Source: Castanea sativa (taxonomy: Eukaryota; Streptophyta; Magnoliopsida; Fagales; Fagaceae). From it: a stretch of DNA of 64,000 bases. Made by a program: the position numbers and the translations under genes. The notes below the pieces were generated by a model. The model was not told the origin of the DNA. It saw nothing but the letters and a program-made list of their open reading frames with translations, and did no database searches. The stretch is from assembly GCF_040712315.1 (NCBI RefSeq), contig NC_134018.1, positions 16,636,835 through 16,700,834 of the forward strand, given 5' to 3'. Positions within the stretch are counted from its first letter, which is position 1. The number at the start of each line of letters is the position of its first letter. Positions 48,090-59,360 of this stretch are shown piece by piece.

Positions 48090-51001
48090 ATGGCGAAGAA
48101 CAGGAACAAGAAGAAGAGAAACGCTGCCGTTTCAATGGACACCACCGATGTTATCGTTTCAGATATCCCTCAAGGTACTCCCAGCATAGAAAAAAAAAGT
48201 ATTTGAATATTGAATTTATATTATACTACTTTTAGTTTTATTGCTGAAGTAAAATTTAAACTTAAATTTTTTTTTTTGCAGCAATGGACACGTCAGAATC
48301 TGTTGCTAAGAACTCAGCCTCTGCTGCACACGTAAAGTAAGTATTAGAAAATGAAAATTTGTGAAATATCCTTTGTACTATGTTTATGTGTGTTTTATAT
48401 TTGTGTTTATGTTGTGTTCTATTTATGTTGTCTGACAATTTTAGATGGTTTATTGTAATTTAGTCTTAAACCCTTTTTATATTTATAACTATTTTTTTTT
48501 TTTTTTGGATTATATGTACCATTGTACTAGAATCTTGAATTTTTGTTTCCCCAATTGTAGCAACTAGCGAGTAATTTAAGATTGATGGGTTATGATGGAA
48601 ACCTTGTTATGAGCTCTAGTTCAAATTGTTCTTCCTTCCCAGTAAGAATGAGATATTGGGCAGGTCATGAATTCGACGCGCATAATATGTGTGTTACTTA
48701 TTGCTGAGAAATTAGAAAGCTTGTTATATATATAATGGAATTGTGCCAATGAGCTCTAGTTCAATATGTTCTTCCTTCCTAGTAAGAATGAGATAAGGGG
48801 TAGGTCATGAATTGAGAACTCGTTATATGTGTGTAACTTATTGCTGAGAACTCTATTTGAATTGTTATCAGCCTCGGGAAGTTTCTCTTTCTTGAACTTT
48901 TTAGAGTTTCTTGATAATAATTGTACTCTTAAATCTTAGACGTGATATACACCTTGTAGACATCTTGTGTACTAGGTGTTCCTTATTTTTCTAATAAAAC
49001 TTATTACATATGTGTGTGTGTATGTGTAACTTACCAATTGACCAATGAAAAACTGACACACGCGCATATGTATATATCAGTTAAAGCTTCTTATCTTTTC
49101 ATGTAATCCTAGACTATTATTGAGTTCAATCTTCAATCTTAACTGCTCAGCTGATAGTTTCTAATTTTCAGTCAACAATACTAGGCAGAGGAGCTCTAAC
49201 TAATCATAGGGTGAAACATTAGAAAATTTATTCTGGTTTTTCAATCAGAATTTGGGTGGAGAAAGATGGGACTTGGTTGACATTTCTGTCAGTCTAGGTT
49301 TTTATGGTCCAGTAATAAGGAAAGTGCCACCATATCTGGGTCATAATGCCTTACATGTTGTTTGAGAGATATGTCTGGAGTATTCCATAGTTATGTCTTT
49401 TCAGTCTGCTAACAAGCATTTGTTTATTATGCTTGAATGTTTCCATACTTTTGGATATGGAGGCATCTGAGGTTTAAAAACTTGTTGTATAAAATATTTG
49501 TAAAAGGTGAAAGATTGGTGGTAATTTCTGGGTTGTCAAGAAAGTGTAGATCTGCAACAGACAATGAGTTTTAGATCAACAACACCTCTTCCTTTTGTAA
49601 GACCTAGGTAGAGGGTGAAGGTAGAGGGTAAGGTTATGGGTTTATGACCCATTGGATGTGTCTAACTTTCTTTAATGAGAAAATAATTAATTAAAAAGCG
49701 CAAAGGGGTGCAAGTCATGTACATGGGAAGTATACATGAGACACACAGTACACCAATATATCCTAATGAAAATTACAAAGATCAATCAACTTTAGTAAAT
49801 TAGAGAGAGAGAGAATGCCATCTTGAAGCTGATTTCTAGTCATATATGGATCCAAAGAAGCTAAGTTCCAGCTTTAAAATTGATTTTTCATGTCCTTCAA
49901 AGCTCCAAGCATTCTCTCTCCAAATGCATCACATGAGGCACCGAGAAATCACATTCTAGATGCCTATGCTGCTGTGTTGACCAAACCGACCTTGCCAATA
50001 AGCTACCAAAATAGGCGCACTCCCGAGGCATAACCCTCTAAATCACTAATTCTGGAGATAAGAGGTGTGTAACCCACTGTGTCACTTGGTAACTTACACA
50101 CTTAGTTTTGCTTCTTCAGATCTGTGAAGTTTGATGAGGATGAATCCTATTTGAAGAGGCTGATCTCTAGAGCCTCTCAAATTGTTCCATGTGAGAATAG
50201 GATAAAAAAATGTTTTTGTTAATTATTTATTATTTGTCTAACAGCATATGATCTGGCTTACTTCTTGGATTGGTTATGACTTGGATGACTTTTGATGCCC
50301 TGTGTGTTGGGAGTTGGGACCATTTTTTAGAGTTCCAAACCAAAACCAGTTCTGGTTTACAAGGGTTATTTTTGCTTAATTATATGGCAGCTTTGAAGTT
50401 GGGGAGTAGGAATCCTGACTATTCTGGATGTGTGCTTTCTTCTGTAGCAACTCTGTTGTTTTCTGTCTCTGACCTTTGTGGGATCTTAATCTTACATTTT
50501 AAATGCATGGGTTACCTTTCCTTTATTCTGGCCTGATATAGTTTATGAGCATTTACATGGGTACGATTTTTTTTTTTCCTGAATTGGTAGACTTTTATCT
50601 ATTTGTATGCTTGTGCGTGCTTTATCTGATCACTATTTTTTTTTAATGGATGTATGGATTCAAAATGTTTTCTTTGATTTATATAAGAAATAAAGGTAAT
50701 ATCAAAATCTGTTGATGACAAATTCATTCACCTACTTAATGATGAATGTTTCTAATTCTTTTCCTTGCTTGCCTTTGGTTTCATATGTGATTGCTATTTG
50801 AATCCTTTATCTCTCCTCTAATCATGGGACTCTTTTCTAAACAGAAAGGTGAAGGGAAGACCAATGAAGAGAGCAAAGAATGCTCGAAAGATGAAAGCCA
50901 TCGCAAAAGCTATATCTAAAAATGAGAAGTGTGTTGAGAAAACTTTAAAGCATGAAGGAAAAAAGTTGAAAACGCAATCTGCCAAAATGTTGTATGACTA
51001 A
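48090..51001 (+). CDS. Small lysine-rich basic protein, 98 aa, three exons
   Basis: Exons are 48090-48174, 48282-48336 and 50845-51001, with GT-AG borders and phases that join to 98 codons plus TAA. The protein starts MAKNRNKKKRN, has a short acidic/serine middle repeating MDTT..S / MDTSES, and ends in a basic block (KGRPMKRAKNARKMKAIAKA) and QSAKMLYD. I recall short conserved plant proteins of this general form without a named function. The lysine/arginine-rich ends suggest a nuclear or nucleolar location, and the promoter motifs fit ribosome biogenesis; both are inference. Intron 2 (2.5 kb) carries two SINE-like copies and a probable LINE fragment. An extra alternative exon was not supported. 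Confidence 0.8.
48597..48860 (+). mobile_element. Tandem pair of tRNA-derived SINE-like copies in intron 2
   Basis: Two similar blocks start GAGCTCTAGTTCAAATTGTT (about 48610) and GAGCTCTAGTTCAATATGTT (about 48750). Each goes on through CTTCCTTCC, AGTAAGAATGAGATA, GGTCATGAATT and TGTGTGT.ACTTATTGCTGAGAA. The A-box-like CTAGTTCAA and B-box-like GGTCATGAATTCGA match the layout of the minus-strand SINE at 875-990. The pair could be two insertions or one insertion later duplicated. Confidence 0.5.
49640..50075 (-). mobile_element. Probable LINE 3'-end remnant in intron 2
   Basis: Read on the minus strand, this has the look of the tail of a plant L1-type element: GTATACTTCCCATGTACATG, then CACCCCTTTGCGCTTTTTAA and a T/A-rich end. 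No intact reverse transcriptase is present, and the call rests on resemblance to LINE tails I remember, so it is tentative. Confidence 0.35.
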
Positions 51002-54000
51002 GGAACTGAGGCTTCCAATCTACATGACCATAAAATCATAGAAATTTCATAGAATCATCAAATCCATTATGTAATCTCTGCATCAGTTTTGTTATTATTT
51101 CCTTTACAACAGGGTAATTAATATAGATTTTATTTTTGGCTCTTAGCTTTAGAGTCTATTACTTGAATGCTTTTGCTGGAGTCTGGACTAACTGATTGAA
51201 ATATCAATTTCATTATAGTTAGTACATAAAGGAATGGTGAGACTTTGAGAGGAAGATGCATGCTAAGAAATCATCTCTATTCGAATTGCGAATTAAATCA
51301 TACTACATCATGGTAGCTACACTAGTAGTGATTTTGACTTGTTGAATGACCAAACTGCTCTCATTTCACCAACATGTTTACAAGATTGCAGAATATACGT
51401 TTGCGCATGAAATGTTGTGGTGTCACTTGACCTTCACATGCATTCTACTGTGCTCGTAACTAGGTCAGTTTGACTCAACCCATGACCTATGGAGCGTACG
51501 CATAGGCCACAGGCTATCAGAAATATGGGAGTTTTAGAGTTTGATTTTAATTTGGAGTTCATCTTGATAGGGATTATCAAGGAAGTCGTACTCGTTATTA
51601 ATTAAGACTCCTAGCATATAACTTCTGTAGTAGTCAAACAAGAATAATGATGGAGAATTCGAGAGTCAAAATATATACATAGAATTTTCTGAGTGCTCGT
51701 TACTCTCTTGCGCTATTTCTCAGTTCGCGTGCTTTTTTAGTTTTCAACTTTGGGCTCCTGTTTGGAAGTCTTCTCGAACTTTGATTGACCGAATTCCACT
51801 GGAATTGGAAAAATACAGATGTTGGGGCTGTTTGGTAATGTTCTAATAATGTTGTTTGTATTTTTTGGAAATACGTGTGGATAAAAAAATATGTAAAAAT
51901 ACGTGTAATGTTGTTTAAAAACTGAAAATATGTGTTTAAACACATGTATAGGCACCTAGTTTCTAGATCATTTGAGCTTTTAAAAATCAAACCATGGACC
52001 AAAATGTTGTGGGCCTTAGAAGCGAACTAATGTGTTTTGACACTATTTTGAGTATTTTCATGATATTTGAACTATTTTAAATTCAATTTTGACTTGTGAG
52101 TAGTTTTCTTGAAGGGAATTTTATATTCTTCGCAATGACCTTGGATTTATCCCGATCAGATGGTTGGATTATAAGTCAATTCTCGATCGTCACCAAAAAG
52201 TCAACCTATGACCAAATTTGACGAAAAGTTAAAAAAACCTTGGATTTGATATGAAAACATAGAAAGTGTAATTTGGGTGAAGTTTTGACCAGTTTGGACT
52301 TTTGGTCAACTCTTGGTTAACCGGGGGTATTTTGGTCATTTGACTTGAATTAGCACTTTGAATGCTCCAATGTCCAAACAAGATAAAACATGGTGATTTA
52401 GATGTTCCCAAGATTCCCAGTGTTGACACTCCATTTTGCAACCCGCATTTAACCTCACGTGGAGGGTAAAAGAGTAATTTCACATTGGAAATATACATCT
52501 TAATTCTGGTCATTAGATCCTTAATCTCATTCCACCAAAATGATCTTAAAATTGTAACAATCAAATTGATTGGTCATAACCCTTAATCGAACAATCAGAT
52601 TGAAAGTTATTATCAAATTAAGTTTTAATGGTTGAGATGCACTAGCACAAATTGAGTCCGACTATATGTGATTATGAACAATTGATTCCAATTGGTTATA
52701 ATTATAATTAATTTGAGATTAATGACGTGTCATAATTTGATTGGCTAGGACTACATTTTATGGTAAGGTTGCATATACTCAATTAATTAGATAGTCAAAT
52801 ATTTATTATTTAATGAGTAATTTGTGCAATTATATTTTAATTAGGGTAAATTTGGAACTAATTTAGTCTGAAATAGGAGTGATTGGAGCCTATTAATATT
52901 AATTGGAAACTAATTTGGGATCTATTAATGTTAATTGTGCTGAAATTATTTTCTAATAAATGACCTCTGCTCACCATTTAGTTGATATCTCTCAGAATAT
53001 TTTGAATTGGTGAATGAGGTTAATTCTTCCATAAACTAGATATCCGGAGCTTCAATTTGAGTACAAGAACGAGACAATTCCGATCCGAATGGAGTAAGAT
53101 ATGATTTTTTGAAGTTGGCTCTACAGACTGTTACACTAGCTACGGGAAAATTGAATTTTACTTGCTCCTCACTTCCATCAATCTCTACATTTAATGCACC
53201 AGATTCCCCCAAAGGCTAAAATAAGGTTTAAGTTCATGATTCTTTGTCAAACCTCATTAAATGACCTTCCATTCATATGTTTTCCACCACTATTATATAA
53301 ACTCCCATCTCTCCTCAATTCTAAGGCACACAAAAAGCCCTTCTCTTCTCTTCTCTTGAGTTCTAGTGAAGTAAAGTAGTCTTATCATATTTTGGTCTTC
53401 CTGAGATTCAAGGTATTGAGTGAGACCCACTCTTCATCTCCTAACTCTTCTTTTCAACTCCACCCTTAAGACTTCCACCGAGAGTCTCCTCTTCCACCTT
53501 GTGGATCTTGCATGAAGGTATAATCTTTTTCCCTAACTTGTTTTTTTTTTTTTTCCATGTTACTATGATGAGAATTTAAGATTAAAGTATGATAGTAATT
53601 ATTTAAATTCCTTGAATATGTTTGAATGTTCTTATGTATTCTTCACATGTTCTTGGTTATTCATCACATGTTCATGCATAACACTACCTTTGATCTTAAA
53701 TCCACATCAAAAATATGAAAAAGATGTTTATTTCATAATTCTTTCAAATCCTTGAATCTAGGATATTACCATCCACACACATTCGCTAGAATTTATTTTT
53801 AATCCAAATGCAATGCTTAATAAATTGAATTAGGGTTCATCACATGTACACACATTAAATTGAACATACAAATTGATTGACATATTGGATGATATGATAT
53901 GAATGTTAGCCACTATAGTTTAGAAGACCGCTTTCACTAGGCAAAGTGAGTGTCTAACACCTTCTCACCTTGTAACATAGCCTCCGAGCTTAGATCAAGA

Positions 54001-54641
54001 GTTAGTAGATCAAATGCTTATCCATGTAATTTTCGATTTCTAAATTGTAACTAGGAAACAAAGTCATGTACTTTATCATAGATTGTATCTAGGATCAAAG
54101 TCATGTAATTTTCTATGATCAATGTAAATTCAATTTCAAATTAATAAAATGAGGAATTTTTCAATTTGGTTTTCTTATTTATTTCAATAATTAAATAAGT
54201 AGCGGCTCTATTGTAAAACCCTTAATATTTAGAGGAAAATATAATCAGTCGAACCTCCATTTTAAGAGGCAATAACACGACTCCACTCATTCACATGGGT
54301 TTGGCCCAACATCCAAAAACAGGCCGGGGGCACGGTCTCTCACACCCAGTGAGAAAACAAATTTTTTGAAAATTTTGGAGTCCGATATGCAAATGGCGAA
54401 GAAAATACAATATTAACAGTTATCCCTTCTTTATCAAATATCTCGATTGCAATAAGAGGTATTGGATAAAGAACGTGATTTCGCATTTTGTTGTCCTAAA
54501 TTTCATGTAAAAACTGCACTACCCATGGCTCGAGACTGGTCTTACACCAATAAAAATTGGGTTATTGGAGAAGACTTGGTTGTTTCCGAACAAGTCCATT
54601 GTGACTGGATCAAGTATCTTGGTTGGATTCGGAAGCCAAAA
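51002..54641. other. Intergenic spacer, possibly an old LTR remnant
   Basis: No gene was recognised. At 53290-53400 a TATTATATAAACTCCC box followed by a CTTCTCTTCTCTTCTCTTGAG leader, and at about 54140-54210 an AATAAAATGAGG signal followed by AGTAGCGGCTCT, have the look of an LTR promoter, poly(A) site and primer-binding region. No matching second LTR is in the window, so a solo or truncated LTR is only a suggestion. The 54462-54644 ORF has no ATG at its start and no known domain. Confidence 0.35.
51833..51955. mobile_element. Truncated relative of the MITE at 9161-9348
   Basis: GGGGCTGTTTGGTAATGTTC, ATAATGTTGTTTGTATTTTT, TGGAAATACGTGTGG and AATGTTGTTTAAAAACTGAAAA follow the reverse complement of the 9161-9348 element in order. 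The second end with a GGCCCC terminus is not visible. Confidence 0.5.
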
Positions 54642-55201
54642 TAGGGGTGACAATTCATGTTCACACGGGTTGGATTCGTGTCGTGTCAAGCAATGAGTAC
54701 TCAGCTATATGGGTTGACCCGAACTCGACTTGTTTAATAAACGTGTCAAGAATTCTCAACCCTAACTCAATTTGTTTATTAAACAGGTCGACCTAACAAG
54801 ACACGTTTAACCCGTTTAATTAACAAATCATGTAAATGTCAATATAAATAACCCGTTTAATAACTTATTTGATTAATATGTCATACCTGATCTGAATAAT
54901 CTGCTATCAATTTCCATATATATCTAAAATTAAAATACAATTACAACTATAAATATAGTAATAAACATATAATTAGAATAAAAAATTAAGCAATAATAAC
55001 AAAATTGAATACTTTATAACTTATACGATTCAAATGGGTCAGACTGGTTCACATATTGAATAAAACACAACCTGTTTATTTAACGGGTCAATCGTGTCGA
55101 TCCAAATATGATCCAAATCTATTTAGCCTTAACTCATGACCTGTTTATAAACGGGTTAGTCGTATCAGGTTTGTAAGTTGTGTCAAATTTTGCCACCCCT
55201 A
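54642..55201. mobile_element. hAT-like repeat rich in GGGTT/AACCC blocks (560 bp)
   Basis: The left end TAGGGGTGACAATT and right end AATTTTGCCACCCCTA form inverted repeats. Flanks GCCAAAA (54635-54641) and GCCAAAG (55202-55208) look like a slightly decayed duplication. The interior repeats CGTGTC, GACCCG and TTTAATAAACGTGTCAAG in both orientations and has no ORF. Confidence 0.6.
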
Positions 55202-55352
55202 GCCAAAGTAGTTGTTCTATTAAAAATTTAGCGCCACATGCACAATCTTCACCTAATATCCAGTCCCTTTTTTTTTTTTTTTTTTTTTCCAGGGCCTTTC
55301 TCTCTTTAAATTGGTGTATTTTTACACCAAATAAAACCTCCTTGCCATTTTC

Positions 55353-55409
<57 letters not shown>

Positions 55410-56600
55410 TTTTTTTTTTTTCAATTTTTACAAAAAAGTTTGCCCTTTTTTTGTGTGTGGGGGTATACTGGTCAACCTTTGACCAAGTGAGACTTCGGCG
55501 CACACGAGAACTAGCAATGGGGTGTAAGCACCTGCAGTTGCTATTTTAGCAACTGAAAGCCCAAAAAACATCTCCAACCCGGTATGTAAAACTCAAAAAT
55601 TTTAGAACCCGTGGGCAGTAGGTATTAGGGGTGTGCATGGGTCGGGTTAAGTCGGGTCGAGGGGATTTTTTGACCCAACCCACCATGGTGGGTCAAAAAA
55701 ATTCAACCCAACCCAACCCATCACTTAAGTCCAACCCAACCCAACCCACATGGGTGTGGGTTGGGTCGGGTTGAACCCATGAGTTGGACAAATTATTATT
55801 ATTATTATTAAATTAAGTAAAAAAAAATATATTAAAAAAACCTAAAGATTAGTATCAATATATGTCTGAGTTTGTGTTGTTTAATGGTTCAAAATATGTC
55901 TGAATTTGTGGTTGAAACATGATTTTAGGATTTGTTGGTGATGGATCTAGTTTCGGTAGTGATGGAGCCAATTCAAGTTTGGCGGTGGTGGATTTGGGTT
56001 AGTGGTGGTGCTAACTAGGATCGGTTGTTGTAATTTGGGATCGGCGGTGGTGGATCTAGGTTTTAGTGGTGTTGAACCTAATTGCATGTGGCACTGTTTG
56101 GATACTAGGAAATTGCAAGAAAGTGAAAAAGAAATTTGCGAAAATTTAAAAATGAATATCTAATTGGTTACCAATAAATTGCAAGAAAGTAAGAAAGAAA
56201 ATTGAGAAAATAAAAATAAAAATAAAAATCTGCTTGATTACCATGAAAATGCAAGAAAGTAAAAAAGAAAATTGAGAATATAAAAATAACAAGAAATGGT
56301 AAGAAATTTAAAAGAAAAACAAAAGAATATGAAAAAATTGGTATAAAAAAATTAATATATTTTTAGTCAACTCAACTCTACTCCCCTCCACTCTCCCTCC
56401 CTCCCCCCTTCAATCCAAACGAGCCCTAAAATTTAGATATGTTAAATTTAGACAAGTTAGCATTAGACATACACGATCAATTGAAAGTTAAAATTGACAA
56501 GACCAAATTGACTATTATCAAAATGTAAGAAATAAATTAACTTACCTCAAGATATAGGGACCAAAATAATATTTTTCCCTTGTTATTGTTGTTGTTGTTG

Positions 56601-56643
<43 letters not shown>

Positions 56644-56680
56644 TCTTTATCTAAAATGATGATGTGGAAAATATTTTTGT

Positions 56681-56711
<31 letters not shown>

Positions 56712-56848
56712 CGAGCGTGCACGCGCTCACACACACACACACACACATACACACACACACACACATATTATATACACTTTATTTCAAAGTGAAACATTTT
56801 AAAATTCAAGGGTTTAAAAAGAAAGAAGATTAAAACAGATGATAAGTA
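55202..56848. repeat. Spacer dense in simple repeats
   Basis: It contains a poly-T run at about 55268-55288; (AC)n at 55355-55391 running into (AT)n to 55409; GGGTTGGGTCGGGTTG/CCAACCCAACCC blocks at 55640-55790 that form inverted repeats after a TAGGGGTGTGCATGGG start at about 55627; (TTG)n/(TTA)n at 56580-56644; (TC)n at 56680-56708; and (AC)n at about 56730-56765. No gene was recognised. Confidence 0.75.
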
Positions 56849-57540
56849 GGATTAAAAGATCACGATGAAAATCAAATCCTGAGAGAAAAAGATAGGATGA
56901 AAAAGTCGCAGTTGAATCAAAATCTTGGGAGACAACGAAAATAGGATTAAACGATCATGGTTGAATCATATCTTGAAAAAGAGATGGATAGGATTAAAGG
57001 GTCATAGCTGAATCAAAATCTTGGGGGACAAAGGATAGGATTAAACGATCATGGTCAAATCAAATCCTAAAAAGGAGAGAGGTAGGATTAAAAACGGTTA
57101 TAGCTGAATCAAGTCCTACAGATTAGAATTAGCAATCATCATTAGATAATTCTTAGAGGTTAGATTAAACGATCATGATCAAATCAGTTGGAAAGAATTA
57201 TGGACTGCAGTCAGATAATTATTGGAAGGCGAGCATAACGATCAAATTCGCTACATACTCAAGCCCGGGTTAAAAGATCATGTTCGAATCAAACCCTAAA
57301 AGATGAGAATTATCGATCGTCATCGAGTAACCTTGAGAGTAGAACTAAATGATCAAGTTTTGATGGATTAAATGGTCACGGCCGAATCAAATCTTGGAGA
57401 AGAGAGATAGTCTAGCATGACACTAATTGAATCTCAAGAAGCTCAAAAGAGTTTTTCAAAATAGAGATAGTTTCAAATCAAAAAACAATCAAGGTCGAAT
57501 CAAATCTTAAGGAAAAGAATTAAACAATCGCAATCAAATA
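56849..57540. repeat. 47-bp minisatellite, degenerating rightward
   Basis: Units beginning GGATTAAA or GGATGAAA start at 56849, 56895, 56944, 56991, 57038 and 57085, a 46-49 base period. The consensus is about GGATTAAACGATCATGGTTG followed by AATCAAATCTTG and a purine-rich tail. Looser units with the same GATCATG / GAATCAAA words continue to about 57540 with irregular spacing. Confidence 0.85.
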
Positions 57541-57670
57541 ACTCTTAGAAAATGTTTTAGCAAAAGATATGCTTGAGGTACATGAAGATGTATGGTATGC
57601 ACTTGTCGTAGTAAGATTTAACATACTTGCCTATTTGCTTGCATCTCCATTTGATCTGGACTTTAATGAT

Positions 57671-58179
57671 TATTGGAGCATTTTAATATTAAATAATTAA
57701 AATGAATAAATGTTATGACATAAATGTAAAGATGTGGGAGTGAATATGGAAGATGAGGAGTTAGTGAAAATGTTAAATCCTACATTGAAAAGGAGATAAA
57801 TTATTTTGTTCTTTTTAATTGTGGTGATTAATGAGTTAACATGAATTGTCTCAAATATTGAGCCAGATATATGCGCAAGAGGGTGGTGAAGGGTGGATGT
57901 GTCAAAAATGGAAATGAATCAGCCTCTTGGATCCTCCTACTTGATAGCCCATTCAGAGTAATTATTGGGCTGTTGTATCTTGGAGGAGACAAGCCAGAGA
58001 TGGTCTGCACCGGTTACAAAGTTTAGCCAACCAAGGGCTTGAATCTCTTTAAAGAGAGTGAGTGTCGCGTCTCAGTCCAAATAGTGCTGTGTAATTTCTC
58101 CCTTTAAATTAATAAAATTTAGAAGTATTATTCAGTTTCTCTTTGTGTTATTTCCATTATTATTGTGTTTGCACCAACA
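57671..58179 (+). repeat. 5' LTR of the Copia element (509 bp, internally deleted)
   Basis: Compared with the 3' LTR it lacks about 400 bases between CATTCAGAGTAATT and GGGCTGTTGTAT. The absent part includes the TATAAATA box. The 5' LTR therefore probably has no promoter of its own. No clean primer-binding site follows: the bases after 58179 do not read TGGTATCAGAGC. Confidence 0.88.
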
Positions 58180-58200
58180 ATTTTAAGGATATTCAAACAC

Positions 58201-59083
58201 ATGGAGCCTACACAAGAGAAACCAAATGAGCCTATTGGAGATCTTAACAAGCCTTTTCGCTTTAAGGGAGCCCACTTTAAGAGGTGGAAAGGAAAGGTCC
58301 TCTTCTACTTGAGTCTTCTCAAAGTCGCCTACATCCCCACTGATAAAAATCCGTCAAAGGTTCCTACCGATGAGATGAGTGAGGAAGAATATATTCTCCA
58401 TCAAGAAAAAATAGATAAGTATACAATAGATGAATATAATTGTCGCTCTTATCTATTGAATTGTCTGGCCGATCATTTTTATGATTATTATGATACAACT
58501 TATAATTCTGCCAAGAAAATTTGGATAGCTTTACAAAGCAAGTATGATACCGAGGAGGTAGGTGCAAAGAAGTATGCTGCTAGTAGATTTTTCTGTTACC
58601 AAATGGTGGATGGAAAATCGGTGGTGGATCAAGCGCAAGACTTCCAAATGAATGTAGCAGAATTGAGATCCGAAGGCATAAAGATCGGAGACAATTTGGT
58701 GGTAGCTGGCCTAACTGATAAACTACCATAATTTTGGAGGGAGTTCCAAAAGACTTTGTGGCACAAACAAAATGAGACATCCTTGGAGACTTTGATCACA
58801 TGCATTCGTGTGGAGGAGGAGGCTAGAGGACAAGATGCACTCATGACACAAGAGAGCAATGATAATTCCACCACAAAGGTAAACCTTACTTCATCCAATA
58901 ATAATATGCCCAAAAATCATTTTCCTAAAAATGGTCAATTGAAGCCTAAAAAGAGAGCCTTTAAAAATAATAATAGACCTCAAGGAAGGGGAAACCCGAA
59001 TAAAAATTACAATAAGAACCAAGGACCCCCTTCACAAGATCAATTTAATAGATTATGTTTTGTCTGTGGCAAGAGTAGACATA
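58201..59083 (+). pseudogene. Copia gag (interrupted)
   Basis: The ATG at 58201 starts [11 protein letters not shown]. The block from [19 protein letters not shown] through [15 protein letters not shown] is the Copia gag (UBN2-type) domain. A TAA after the LTDKLP block breaks the frame at about 58729. The same frame continues through an asparagine/lysine-rich stretch to the zinc knuckle start CFVCGKSRH, where the MITE at 59084 cuts it. Confidence 0.88.
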
Positions 59084-59357
59084 GTGCTGGTTTGGATCCA
59101 GCTTATTAGTGCTGCGTCTGCGTTTTGCTTCTTTTTTTTTTTTTTTTTTTTTTAACCCAGCCGCAAGGTTGGACTTTTCAGCCATGAACAGTGCACAAAT
59201 GCACTATTCATGGGTCCCACAAATTTTACTTTTCAGCAACTTTTTCATTAAAAATAGGTCCCACGGTACTATTCACACATTTAAAAATTATTTTGCTACA
59301 GTGTTTTCAGTTTTCAGTTTTTAGTTTCAGCAAAATAAGTTCTATCCAAACAGACCC
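59084..59357. mobile_element. MITE (274 bp) inserted in the Copia gag zinc knuckle
   Basis: Ends GTGCTGGTTTGGAT and ATCCAAACAGACCC are inverted repeats and ATA flanks both sides (59081-59083 and 59358-59360). The interior (GCTGCGTCTGCGTTTTG, T run, GTGCACAAATGCAC, GGTCCCACGGTACTATTCAC) matches the element at 39522-39778. Gag codons stop at the knuckle histidine on the left and resume with the last cysteine region on the right, so this insertion came after the Copia element. Confidence 0.9.
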
Positions 59358-59360
59358 ATA

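Noticed and set aside
54462..54644. 60-codon ORF with a hydrophilic, tryptophan-rich product
   Set aside because: It starts at a TTG and ends next to a hAT-like repeat; no known protein resembles it and no exon borders were found.
55134..55503. ORFs with THTHTH / CVCVCV / IYIYIY runs
   Set aside because: Products of (AC)n and (AT)n repeats, not genes.
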